From Spirochaeta sp. (GTDB taxonomy: Bacteria; Spirochaetota; Spirochaetia; Spirochaetales_E; Spirochaetaceae_B): a stretch of 5,534 bases of DNA. Of the stretch, positions 1-5,534 are shown piece by piece. The notes beneath the pieces are model-generated. The model saw only the letters and a list, made by a program, of their open reading frames with translations. It had not been told where the DNA came from and did not search any database. The translations under genes were made by a program, and so were the position numbers. Each line of letters begins with the position of its first letter. The stretch's first letter is position 1. The stretch lies in the NCBI GenBank assembly GCA_030590585.1, contig JAUUYD010000179.1:1-5534 (forward strand). Direction: 5' to 3'.

Positions 1-1188
1 AAACAGTGTACCGATGAAGCGGGATTGAGAGCCAAACTGGCAGAAGGACCTGTGACATTGTATGCCGGCTTTGATCCTACCGGTCCATCGCTGCATATCG
101 GACATCTGGTGCCTGCCTACGCCATGGCCCATCTTCAGAAAGCCGGTCACAAACCCATAGTACTCATGGGCGGCGGCACGGCGCGTATTGGAGATCCCTC
201 GGGTAAAACTGAAATGCGCAAGATGATCAGCTACGATCAGATTGACGAAAATATTGCCAGTCAGAAGCCTCAAATAGCCAAGCTCATTGACTTTGATAAT
301 ACCGATGCCGTATTGGCGAACAATGCAGACTGGCTGGCCCCGTTGAATTACATTGATTTTCTCAGAGATATCGGCCGGCATTTCAGCGTGAACCGAATGT
401 TGACCTTTGAAGCATACAAGCAGAGGTTGGAGAAAGGCCTATCGTTTATAGAGTTCAACTACCAGCTGCTGCAGTCCTACGATTTTCTGGAGCTTTACCG
501 GCGGGAAAACTGTATTCTGCAGATAGGCGGAGACGATCAATGGGGGAATATTGTTGCCGGTATGGAGCTCATCCGCCGAGTGGAGGGAGCTGAAACTTAC
601 GGTCTCACTTTTCCCCTCATTGCCCGTTCCGACGGGAAAAAGATGGGAAAAACCGAGAAGGGTGCCCTTTTCCTGGATTCGGATCTCACATCGGTATACG
701 ATTTTTTCCAATACTGGCGAAATGTGCCTGATGCTGATGTCGAACGATTTTTTCTGACATTCACATTCCTTCCGGTTGAAGAATGCCGTAAATTAGGTGC
801 CGCGGAAGGTTCGGATATCAATAAATCAAAAGAGCGGCTGGCTTATGAAGTCACCTTACTGCTTCATGGGGAGCAGGAGGCACAAAAAGCCCGGGAAGGG
901 GCAAAGGCCGCATTCGCCGGCAGTGGTGATAAAACCGGTATCCCGTCCACCTCAATTCCCGCAGCGGACTTTGAGGCCGGTATCAATATTCTCGACCTGT
1001 TTTCCAGGACGAATCTCTGTTCCTCAAAAAGTGAAGCCCGTCGATTGGTTCAGCAAGGCGGTGCCAGAGTCAATGATGTCAAAATTGACGATGTGAATAC
1101 CATTGTTGGAATCGATGCCGCAGCCCCGGGTGAAGTGATGTTAAAAGCGGGGAAGAAGCGTTTTTTCAGAATTGAGGTTAAGGATTAA
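1..1188 (+). CDS. tyrS: Tyrosyl-tRNA synthetase (TyrRS), 5'-truncated by the window edge
   Basis: Class I aminoacyl-tRNA synthetase that activates tyrosine with ATP and charges tRNA-Tyr in the cytoplasm. The frame is open from base 1 to TAA at 1186-1188, giving 395 visible residues. By recalled alignment to E. coli TyrS, about 16 N-terminal residues lie upstream, so the TTG at 25 is internal and not the start. Counting codon 1 as residue 1, the Rossmann domain carries GFDPT followed by the HIGH signature at residues 32-35 (bases 94-105). The tyrosine-pocket motif GGDDQWGN begins at residue 176. The second ATP signature, KMGKT, is at residues 214-218 (bases 640-654), a normal TyrS variant of KMSKS. 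A C-terminal S4-type RNA-binding domain spans about residues 329-390. No catalytic element is missing. No U-tract terminator follows, and the stop overlaps the stop of the convergent kinase gene. Confidence 0.97.
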   Translation, partial: KQCTDEAGLRAKLAEGPVTLYAGFDPTGPSLHIGHLVPAYAMAHLQKAGHKPIVLMGGGTARIGDPSGKTEMRKMISYDQIDENIASQKPQIAKLIDFDNTDAVLANNADWLAPLNYIDFLRDIGRHFSVNRMLTFEAYKQRLEKGLSFIEFNYQLLQSYDFLELYRRENCILQIGGDDQWGNIVAGMELIRRVEGAETYGLTFPLIARSDGKKMGKTEKGALFLDSDLTSVYDFFQYWRNVPDADVERFFLTFTFLPVEECRKLGAAEGSDINKSKERLAYEVTLLLHGEQEAQKAREGAKAAFAGSGDKTGIPSTSIPAADFEAGINILDLFSRTNLCSSKSEARRLVQQGGARVNDVKIDDVNTIVGIDAAAPGEVMLKAGKKRFFRIEVKD

Positions 1189-2420
1189 GATCCGGGTTTG
1201 AAGAATGGGGAAGGGTTAGTAAAAGTACTGCCTTTTCCCGGGGTACTGACGGCATTGATAATCCCGCGGTGACAATCGACGAACTCCTTGCATAAAACAA
1301 GCCCGAGACCGGTTCCCTTCTCGGCGTTTGTTCCCCTGATGGATTTCATTTTCTCAATACGGAACAGAGATGAAACTTTCTCATCTGTCATCCCAATACC
1401 GTCATCACGAATCGTGTACCTTGTCCCCTCTTTATCAGAGCTCAGTTCCAGGCTGATTTCACCGCCAACGTCCGTGAATTTAATGGCATTTACAAGAAGA
1501 TTCCTCAGTATTGTCTGGAGCATGTTGGAGTCTGCGTATACGGTGATTCCCTTTTCCCAGAGTTCTTTAATTGTAATATTTTTTCCCGTTGCAATTGGTT
1601 TACAAGCTTCAATGGCCATTTCCGCGGAAAGCTCTGCCGGATAGTTCCCGGGCTGAAACTCCAATGCATTCCGTTGAGCCCGGCTCCATTCCAGCAGGTT
1701 ATTAAGAAGTTCCTGTGCGGTTGCAGCTGATCTACTCAGGATTTCAGACAGTTCCCTGAGGGTTCCCCTATCCGGTGACGGTTTAGAAATAAGGGTTTTA
1801 AAGTGGTCCGCAAGGATACGGATATTGGAAATGGGGTTGGACAGATCGTGGGCAATAATTGAGAAAAATCTATCCTTGACTTTGTTTGACTCCAAAGCCT
1901 CTTCATGAGCCAGTTCAAGATCGTGAACTGTGCGTTTTCTTACAATAATATTCCATAGATTTTCCCCAAGCAGGGAAAGCTGCTCAGTATCATAATCTTC
2001 ATACGGTCCGGGTTTGTTTCCCACACTGATTATGGCTGTGATTCTCTCATTTTCAAATATCGGGATGGTGAGTCCCCGGCTAATTGATATCAGTTCTCCG
2101 GGTATACCTATGCAGAATTTTTCAGAATTGCAGTGCTTGTTTATAATTGGCTGCCTTTCTTTTATACAGTCAGCCTGGATTCCGCTTATGGATTTCAAGG
2201 TATGTGTTTCCGGTACGGGAATCTCCTCCATCATGTTTGTTTCCTTCAGCCATTTTTGAAGGGATATCGTGCAGGCATCCTCGTCGATAAAATGCAGAAA
2301 CCCAACTGTACTGTCGGTCAGCCGGACAGCTTCCTCCAGAATGAGGCCCAGATTCTTATCCATTGAAGATCCGTAGACGAGTTGATTCAGCTTAAGGCAG
2401 CCTTTTCCGGGTGATATCAT
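1185..2420 (-). CDS. GAF-domain sensor histidine kinase (orphan, probably lacking its original N-terminus)
   Basis: A 411-residue protein predicted to autophosphorylate on histidine and pass the phosphate to an unknown response regulator. Residues about 11-163 form a GAF domain of the type often placed after PAS domains in bacterial kinases, with motifs such as VGFLHF and ISVGNK. The HisKA helix has phospho-acceptor His191 in IIAHDLSNP (codon 1848-1850). The ATPase domain has an N box with Asn307 and Asn311, a G1 box DDGIGM at 339-344 and a G2 box GTGLGL at 369-374. No membrane segment or signal peptide is visible, so it should be cytosolic. The ATG at 2418-2420 is the first start after an in-frame TAA at 2424-2426 and has a good Shine-Dalgarno. 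However, residues 1 to about 9 are an out-of-frame reading of the end of a PAS domain, so this start may be secondary. The gene converges on tyrS with a 4-base stop overlap. No regulator gene is adjacent. The catalytic core is intact, so the protein may still be active. Confidence 0.88.
   Translation of the reverse strand: MISPGKGCLKLNQLVYGSSMDKNLGLILEEAVRLTDSTVGFLHFIDEDACTISLQKWLKETNMMEEIPVPETHTLKSISGIQADCIKERQPIINKHCNSEKFCIGIPGELISISRGLTIPIFENERITAIISVGNKPGPYEDYDTEQLSLLGENLWNIIVRKRTVHDLELAHEEALESNKVKDRFFSIIAHDLSNPISNIRILADHFKTLISKPSPDRGTLRELSEILSRSAATAQELLNNLLEWSRAQRNALEFQPGNYPAELSAEMAIEACKPIATGKNITIKELWEKGITVYADSNMLQTILRNLLVNAIKFTDVGGEISLELSSDKEGTRYTIRDDGIGMTDEKVSSLFRIEKMKSIRGTNAEKGTGLGLVLCKEFVDCHRGIINAVSTPGKGSTFTNPSPFFKPGS
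1208..1239 (+). other. Imperfect hairpin 20 nt past the tyrS stop
   Basis: Bases 1208-1221 can pair with 1226-1239 around the loop AAAG. Thirteen of 14 positions pair, counting three G-U wobbles, with one T-C mismatch. The wobbles become A-C mismatches on the other strand, so the fold favours RNA read in the tyrS direction. There is no T-run after it, so it is not a canonical intrinsic terminator; it could mark or protect the tyrS mRNA 3' end. It lies inside the C-terminal codons of the opposing kinase gene and could be coincidental. Confidence 0.35.
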
Positions 2421-2426
2421 GTATTA

Positions 2427-2430
2427 CTCC
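2427..2430 (-). promoter_or_regulatory. Shine-Dalgarno GGAG for the histidine kinase ATG
   Basis: On the minus strand GGAG sits six bases before the ATG at 2418-2420, which is good spacing and supports this start. In the PAS frame the same bases encode part of FGVIHDIT, so the motif could be fortuitous. If translation does begin here, the kinase is made without the PAS domain. Confidence 0.5.
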
Positions 2431-2598
2431 AAACACCTTTTCCGGCTTATTATCCGCTTCCCGTTGAACTTCACCCCGGGAGCGGATGTAACGTATCAAT
2501 CCATCGGGGCGGACAATGATGAGGAATGAGTCGAATATTGACCAGGTCCGAAGCCCTCCGGGGATGCCGCCGGCAAACCACTTGCATTCGGATAGAGC

Positions 2599-2628
2599 TT
2601 GATCATCACCCCAATCAAATCGTATAGT
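2599..2628 (+). promoter_or_regulatory. Candidate sigma70-type promoter for the PRPP synthetase operon
   Basis: A -35-like TTGATC at 2599-2604 and a -10-like TATAGT at 2623-2628 are separated by 18 bases. They match the consensus at four and five of six positions. Transcription would start near 2635, leaving a leader of about 45 bases. The site lies inside the PAS remnant, so the promoter would have been built on, or carried into, former coding sequence. This is a consensus match only. Confidence 0.35.
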
Positions 2629-2663
2629 TCTTCAAGCCAATTACTGCAAAAAATTCTTTAATC

Positions 2664-2667
2664 GGAG
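2664..2667 (+). promoter_or_regulatory. Possible Shine-Dalgarno GGAG of the PRPP synthetase gene
   Basis: GGAG lies 12 bases before the ATG at 2680, a longer gap than optimal. No better purine-rich motif is closer. The ATG is still the preferred start, because the protein shows PRPP-synthetase-like sequence (VIACPGG) from about residue 11. Confidence 0.4.
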
Positions 2668-2679
2668 CGACGATACCAG

Positions 2680-3966
2680 ATGAGTTTCGCCAAGCCCACC
2701 TCACTCGGGGTGATAGCCTGCCCAGGTGGAGAGTCCTTTGCCGATGAGATTGTTGCTCACCTTAAAACCCTCTACCAGCGGCGTTTTGAGAAGAAGGCTC
2801 AGTTTATCTCTAAGCTTTATGACATGCCGAATAATAAAACTTTTCGGGAACTGAATTTATCGGATGATCTTCTGAGCCATCGGGTAACGGCCATCGGCAG
2901 TCCCGACAGCTATCGTTTTCCTTCTTTCAAGATTCCCTGCAAGTACACCCGTTTTGCCAATGGCGAAATTAAAACCGAGATTATGAGATCGGTGAGGGGA
3001 TTGGATATTTACATTGTTCAGGATGTTGCCAACGAGACTCCCGTGAGACTGGGTGACGAACATAGGGTTCTCTCTGTGAACGATCATCTGATGACCCTGA
3101 TGACTGCGGCAGATGCAGCCCATCACGCCGGGGCCCGGCGCGTTTCAATGGTTCTTCCATCCTATCCCTACAGCCGGCAGCATAAAAAGAAGGGCAGAGA
3201 AGGGCTTACCGCATCGATGCTGGGCCGGATGTTCGAGAATATGGATATCGACAGAATTATCACCCTGGATATTCATTCCCGGGAGATTGAGCATACCTTC
3301 AACGGTTTGAGTCTGGAAAATCTGCATGCATCCTACCAGATCCTCAGAACGGCAAGTTCATTCATCGATCTGGTTAATGAAGATCTGGTTGTCGTATCTC
3401 CGGATACCGGCGCGATTGACCGTAACAAGTTTTATGCCGACAGTCTGAAAAAACCGCTGGCTCTTCTGTACAAGGAGAGAGATTACACACGAACTTCCCG
3501 CAGTGCGGCAGACTCGAATATTACAAGTGCCCGGCTTCTCGGGGATGTCGAAGGCAAAACGGTGTTTATGGCCGATGACCTCCTCGGTACCGGCGGTACC
3601 CTGATAAAAGCGATGAAAGTCATCAAGGAAATGGGAGCCAGAAAAATTGTCTGCAGTGTGTCTCTGCCGTTATTCTCCGGTGATGCCGCTTCCCATTTTG
3701 ACGCGGCTCACGAAGCCGGATGGTTTGACTATGTCATCGGTACAAATGCGGTGAATCTTTCCAGTGAAATACTCTCCCGGCCCTGGTATCGAAGTGCCAA
3801 TGTCTCCAACCTGTTCGCTCGGGCCATCAGTCGAGTGCACCATAATCGTTCGGTATCACCTCTACTGGATAACAGTAAAATGATTCAGCGTATGTTAAGT
3901 AAGAAGAGCCGTATCGAGGGTCCGGGGCTGTTTCCGGAATCCGACGATGAGCATCCTTTTAAATGA
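2680..3966 (+). CDS. prs: Ribose-phosphate pyrophosphokinase (PRPP synthetase), enlarged form
   Basis: Transfers pyrophosphate from ATP to ribose 5-phosphate to make PRPP, the precursor of nucleotides, histidine, tryptophan and NAD; cytoplasmic. The 428 residues compare with 315 in E. coli Prs. The first strand motif (VIACPGG, residues about 11-17) is followed by some 50 extra residues before FANGE at 92-96. The adenine/loop motif YSRQHKK has Arg166-Gln167; E. coli has RQD where this has RQH. The catalytic-type histidine is His199 in DIHSREI. The flexible-loop Lys265 and Arg267 sit in YKER, equivalent to Lys194 and Arg196 of E. coli. The PRPP-binding loop DDLLGTGGTL starts at Asp299-Asp300. 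Further extra residues occur after VQDVANE, after the flexible loop and in a charged C-terminal tail of about 25-30 residues. The residues expected for catalysis are present, so activity is likely. The phosphate-dependent allosteric control of class I enzymes may differ. The stop overlaps the start of the downstream sugar kinase. Confidence 0.92.
   Translation: MSFAKPTSLGVIACPGGESFADEIVAHLKTLYQRRFEKKAQFISKLYDMPNNKTFRELNLSDDLLSHRVTAIGSPDSYRFPSFKIPCKYTRFANGEIKTEIMRSVRGLDIYIVQDVANETPVRLGDEHRVLSVNDHLMTLMTAADAAHHAGARRVSMVLPSYPYSRQHKKKGREGLTASMLGRMFENMDIDRIITLDIHSREIEHTFNGLSLENLHASYQILRTASSFIDLVNEDLVVVSPDTGAIDRNKFYADSLKKPLALLYKERDYTRTSRSAADSNITSARLLGDVEGKTVFMADDLLGTGGTLIKAMKVIKEMGARKIVCSVSLPLFSGDAASHFDAAHEAGWFDYVIGTNAVNLSSEILSRPWYRSANVSNLFARAISRVHHNRSVSPLLDNSKMIQRMLSKKSRIEGPGLFPESDDEHPFK
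3963..3966 (+). other. ATGA stop/start overlap coupling the PRPP synthetase and FGGY kinase genes
   Basis: The TGA of the PRPP synthetase gene (3964-3966) overlaps the ATG of the kinase (3963-3965). No strong Shine-Dalgarno is visible just upstream of this ATG. Termination-reinitiation is therefore the likely route for kinase translation, and the two genes should share a transcript. Confidence 0.85.
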
Positions 3967-5321
3967 TTCTCGCCGCCGATCTGGGTACTGGTTCACTGAA
4001 AGCCGGATTGTTGGCAGCTGACGGCAGCTTGACGGCACGCGTACGAATCCCGTATCCCCATCCTCCGGGGTTGGGACGGGCTGATTTTGATCCTCTGCAG
4101 TGGGAACAGGCCTTTTTGGAAGCGCTTCGTTGTTTACCTGCCGCCCGTTTATCGGCATTGGCCCTGAGCGGTAACGGTCCAACCCTGGTGCCATGTGATG
4201 AATCCGGGCAGCCCCTGGCCGCCGCAGACCTGTGGCTTCATCAGCGCTCTATTCGGGTAGACGGACAGGCTTCTTACTATCTCCCCAAGGCAAAGTGGCT
4301 CAAACACCATGACCACGGCACGTGGTCCCGAACGAGAACCCTTTTATCCTGTCCCGAATGGCTGCAGTTTCGGCTCACCGGCAGAAAGACGATGACTCTG
4401 CCGCATGAAGGGTTTCGGCCTTACATCTGGGATGAGGGGCAGTTTGAAGCTTACGGGCTGAATGCCGCTCTTTTTCCTGAAATGATTCCAATGGGAGGTA
4501 TTGCCGGAGTAGTGACCGCAGAGGCTTCGGTGAAATTCGGACTGGAGAGGGGGCTGCCGGTTGTGGCCGCCGGGTCGGATTTTATGACAGCCCTTTTGGG
4601 ATCCGGTGCTGTCAAGCCGGGTATGGTCTGCGATAGGGCGGGAACCAGTGAAGGTATTAATTACTGTGCCTTGAAGCCTTCAGGGGATTTGAGGCTGAGG
4701 GATCTGCCTCATGCTGTTGAACCATATTGGAATATAGCAGCTATCCTTTCGTCTACCGGCGCGGTATTCGAATGGTACAGGCGGCTCACCGGTCAGGAAG
4801 GAATGGATTATGAGCAAACACTTTCTGAAGTTGATAAAATACCTCCCGGAGCGGCTTCTCCACTGTTTTTTCCTGGATACAGGGGTAATACCCTGTGGGA
4901 GTTCGGTGGTGGAAGTTTTCATCATCTGGAGCCGGGGCACGGTCGTGGTGAGATGGGACGGGCGGTGATGGAAGCCATTGGTTTTGCAGTAAGACGCGGT
5001 ATTGAACTTCTTGAAGAAGCCAATCTTCGGGTATCTGAGATGCGGGTAACAGGCGGGCAGGCCCGGGGACAGGTATGGAATCAGATGAAGGCCGATATCA
5101 CCGGCAGACGGCTGCTCATACCCGAAACGGAGGATGCCGAACTTGCCGGCTGTGCCTGTTGTGCCTCCACGGCTCTTGGACGATTTGATTCTCCTGTTGA
5201 GGCGATAGGAACTTACGTCAGAATCCGCAGGATTGTCGAACCTGATCCTGCTGTTGTATCCTTATATAATGAAGCTTACCTGCGGTACGGGGAATCGGCA
5301 GCGGAATTGTTGAAACAGTAG
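3963..5321 (+). CDS. FGGY-family carbohydrate kinase (substrate unknown, xylulokinase-like)
   Basis: A 452-residue, cytoplasmic ATP-dependent sugar kinase, slightly shorter than XylB or GlpK (about 480-500). The N-terminal actin-like domain opens with the phosphate-binding motif DLGTGS at residues 6-11. The candidate catalytic base is Asp206 in AAGSDFMTALLG, equivalent to the GGD aspartate of xylulokinases. The second domain begins near GTS at 227-229 and carries the adenosine-site motif GGQAR from residue 364, then the helix DAELAGCACCAS, unusually rich in cysteine where relatives usually have alanines. Nothing seen fixes the sugar: xylulose, ribulose, another pentulose or a hexose derivative are all possible, so no symbol is given. 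The start is set by the ATGA overlap with the PRPP synthetase gene, and the protein begins directly with the expected first strand. A pentulose kinase would supply pentose phosphate to its partner enzyme; that link is inference. Confidence 0.9.
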   Translation: MILAADLGTGSLKAGLLAADGSLTARVRIPYPHPPGLGRADFDPLQWEQAFLEALRCLPAARLSALALSGNGPTLVPCDESGQPLAAADLWLHQRSIRVDGQASYYLPKAKWLKHHDHGTWSRTRTLLSCPEWLQFRLTGRKTMTLPHEGFRPYIWDEGQFEAYGLNAALFPEMIPMGGIAGVVTAEASVKFGLERGLPVVAAGSDFMTALLGSGAVKPGMVCDRAGTSEGINYCALKPSGDLRLRDLPHAVEPYWNIAAILSSTGAVFEWYRRLTGQEGMDYEQTLSEVDKIPPGAASPLFFPGYRGNTLWEFGGGSFHHLEPGHGRGEMGRAVMEAIGFAVRRGIELLEEANLRVSEMRVTGGQARGQVWNQMKADITGRRLLIPETEDAELAGCACCASTALGRFDSPVEAIGTYVRIRRIVEPDPAVVSLYNEAYLRYGESAAELLKQ

Positions 5322-5371
5322 AGGTAATTATTTAAAAACCGGACATTTATGGAATTACCCCGGTAGGCATG

Positions 5372-5407
5372 ATCCTTGCTGTGTTTAACGGGATTTCTTT
5401 TTTTATT
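5372..5407 (+). terminator. Possible weak intrinsic terminator of the prs-kinase operon
   Basis: About 50 bases after the kinase stop, ATCCTT (5372-5377) can pair with AA at 5387-5388 and GGAT at 5391-5394, with a two-base bulge. A T-rich run (5394-5407, including seven consecutive T) follows. The stem is short and AT-rich. The T-run lies just ahead of the tRNA promoter, where separating the two units makes sense. The rest of the gap from 5322 holds no gene that I can see. Confidence 0.4.
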
Positions 5408-5411
5408 CGGG

Positions 5412-5440
5412 TTGACATAACAAAGACCCGCAGATATTAT
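5412..5440 (+). promoter_or_regulatory. Near-consensus sigma70 promoter of tRNA-Thr
   Basis: A perfect -35 TTGACA at 5412-5417 and a -10 TATTAT (five of six) at 5435-5440 are separated by the ideal 17 bases. Transcription should start near 5447, about nine bases ahead of the mature tRNA. This strength is typical of stable-RNA and translation-machinery operons. No extended -10 is present. Confidence 0.85.
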
Positions 5441-5455
5441 CACCGACGCTTGCAT

Positions 5456-5528
5456 GCCTCTGTAGCTCAGTCGGTAGAGCACAGCCATGGTAAGGCTGGG
5501 GTCATCGGTTCAAGTCCGATCGGAGGCT
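5456..5528 (+). tRNA. tRNA-Thr(GGU)
   Basis: A complete 73-base cloverleaf. The acceptor arms GCCTCTG and CGGAGGC pair with one wobble. The D arm is GCTC/GAGC, the anticodon arm CAGCC/GGCTG, and the T arm ATCGG/CCGAT with loop TTCAAGT. The seven-base anticodon loop ATGGTAA places GGT at positions 34-36, reading the threonine codons ACC and ACU. The discriminator is T and no CCA is encoded, so the tail must be added by tRNA nucleotidyltransferase. It is probably the first gene of a unit running past the window. In many bacteria a tRNA-Thr precedes translation genes such as tuf or rpmG-secE-nusG, but none is visible here. Confidence 0.96.
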
Positions 5529-5534
5529 TTTCCT

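Larger units (their letters stand above)
2392..2657 (-). pseudogene. Frame-broken PAS domain remnant, former N-terminal part of the histidine kinase
   Basis: No intact gene occupies this stretch, but minus-strand reading shows PAS pieces in two frames. Frame A (same frame as the kinase) is open from 2657 to a TGA at 2496-2498 and begins with NWLEELYDLIG, resembling the start of a PAS core. A TAA at 2658-2660 closes it upstream. Frame B is open from 2631 to TAA at 2392-2394 and ends with a clear PAS C-terminal half: VRPDG, then IRYIRSRGEV, then VFGVIHDITRKR, the usual PAC-type ending. Frame B has a TGA at 2632-2634 and no convincing start codon. The central stretch of a normal PAS domain seems missing, because a piece like FLIIV runs straight into RPDG. 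The domain order and strand match a PAS-GAF-kinase architecture, so I infer a single ancestral gene damaged by indels and cut off by the divergent PRPP synthetase gene. Sequencing error could account for one shift, less easily for all of the defects. Confidence 0.72.

Noticed and set aside
25..27. TTG as the tyrS start codon
   Set aside because: The frame is open to base 1, and the residues before the TTG (TDEAG) match the usual TyrRS N-terminal region, so the true start lies outside the window.
439..711. Minus-strand open frame inside tyrS
   Set aside because: It is antisense to the conserved TyrRS catalytic core and encodes no recognisable protein; it is a shadow of the real gene.
1225..1248. 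Repeated GTACTG (1225-1230 and 1243-1248)
   Set aside because: Two copies of a six-base word within coding sequence are not informative.
2014..2366. Plus-strand open frames opposite the GAF domain
   Set aside because: They are shadow frames; the minus strand carries the recognisable GAF sequence, and these products resemble nothing I know.
2621..2649. Minus-strand promoter-like pair TTGCAG / TATACG with 17-base spacing upstream of the kinase
   Set aside because: It matches the consensus at only three and four of six positions and lies within the PAS remnant; this is too weak to call.
5452..5457. Palindrome GCATGC at the 5' end of the tRNA as a regulatory site
   Set aside because: A six-base palindrome is expected by chance, and half of it is fixed by the tRNA acceptor stem.
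5276..5488. Minus-strand 70-codon open frame across the kinase end, tRNA promoter and part of the tRNA
   Set aside because: It overlaps a strong promoter and a structured tRNA on the other strand and has no recognisable protein features.

Overview
This looks like an ordinary chromosomal stretch of a bacterium with roughly balanced base composition. The unusually long PRPP synthetase, paired with a sugar kinase, resembles spirochaete proteins as I remember them. I would place it tentatively in the Spirochaetota, by inference and without any database comparison. No phage, insertion sequence, CRISPR array, integron or toxin/defence locus was seen.

Layout. (1) Positions 1-1188, + strand: tyrosyl-tRNA synthetase (tyrS), lacking only its first few codons because the window starts inside the gene. 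(2) 1185-2420, - strand: a GAF-domain histidine kinase that converges on tyrS, with the two stop codons overlapping in the tetranucleotide TTAA. (3) 2392-2657, - strand: remnants of a PAS domain that should precede this GAF-kinase, split across reading frames and interrupted by stops. The kinase gene therefore appears to be the 3' part of a larger, damaged PAS-GAF-kinase gene. (4) 2680-3966, + strand: a 428-residue ribose-phosphate pyrophosphokinase, about 110 residues longer than E. coli Prs. (5) 3963-5321, + strand: an FGGY-family carbohydrate kinase whose start overlaps the stop of the PRPP synthetase gene (ATGA). (6) 5322-5455: a short intergenic region with a possible weak terminator and a near-consensus sigma70-type promoter. 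(7) 5456-5528: tRNA-Thr(GGU), probably the first gene of a unit continuing beyond the window.

How the genes may work together. TyrRS and tRNA-Thr serve translation but are not linked here. The PRPP synthetase and the FGGY kinase form a translationally coupled pair. A pentulose kinase would feed pentose phosphate toward ribose 5-phosphate, which the synthetase turns into PRPP; this is a plausible inference, not shown, since the kinase substrate cannot be read from the sequence. The orphan histidine kinase has no response regulator beside it.

The points most worth a second look are the decayed PAS region and frame change ahead of the kinase, the enlarged PRPP synthetase coupled to a sugar kinase, and an imperfect hairpin just past the tyrS stop. 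I found no convincing candidate for a wholly new biological system.
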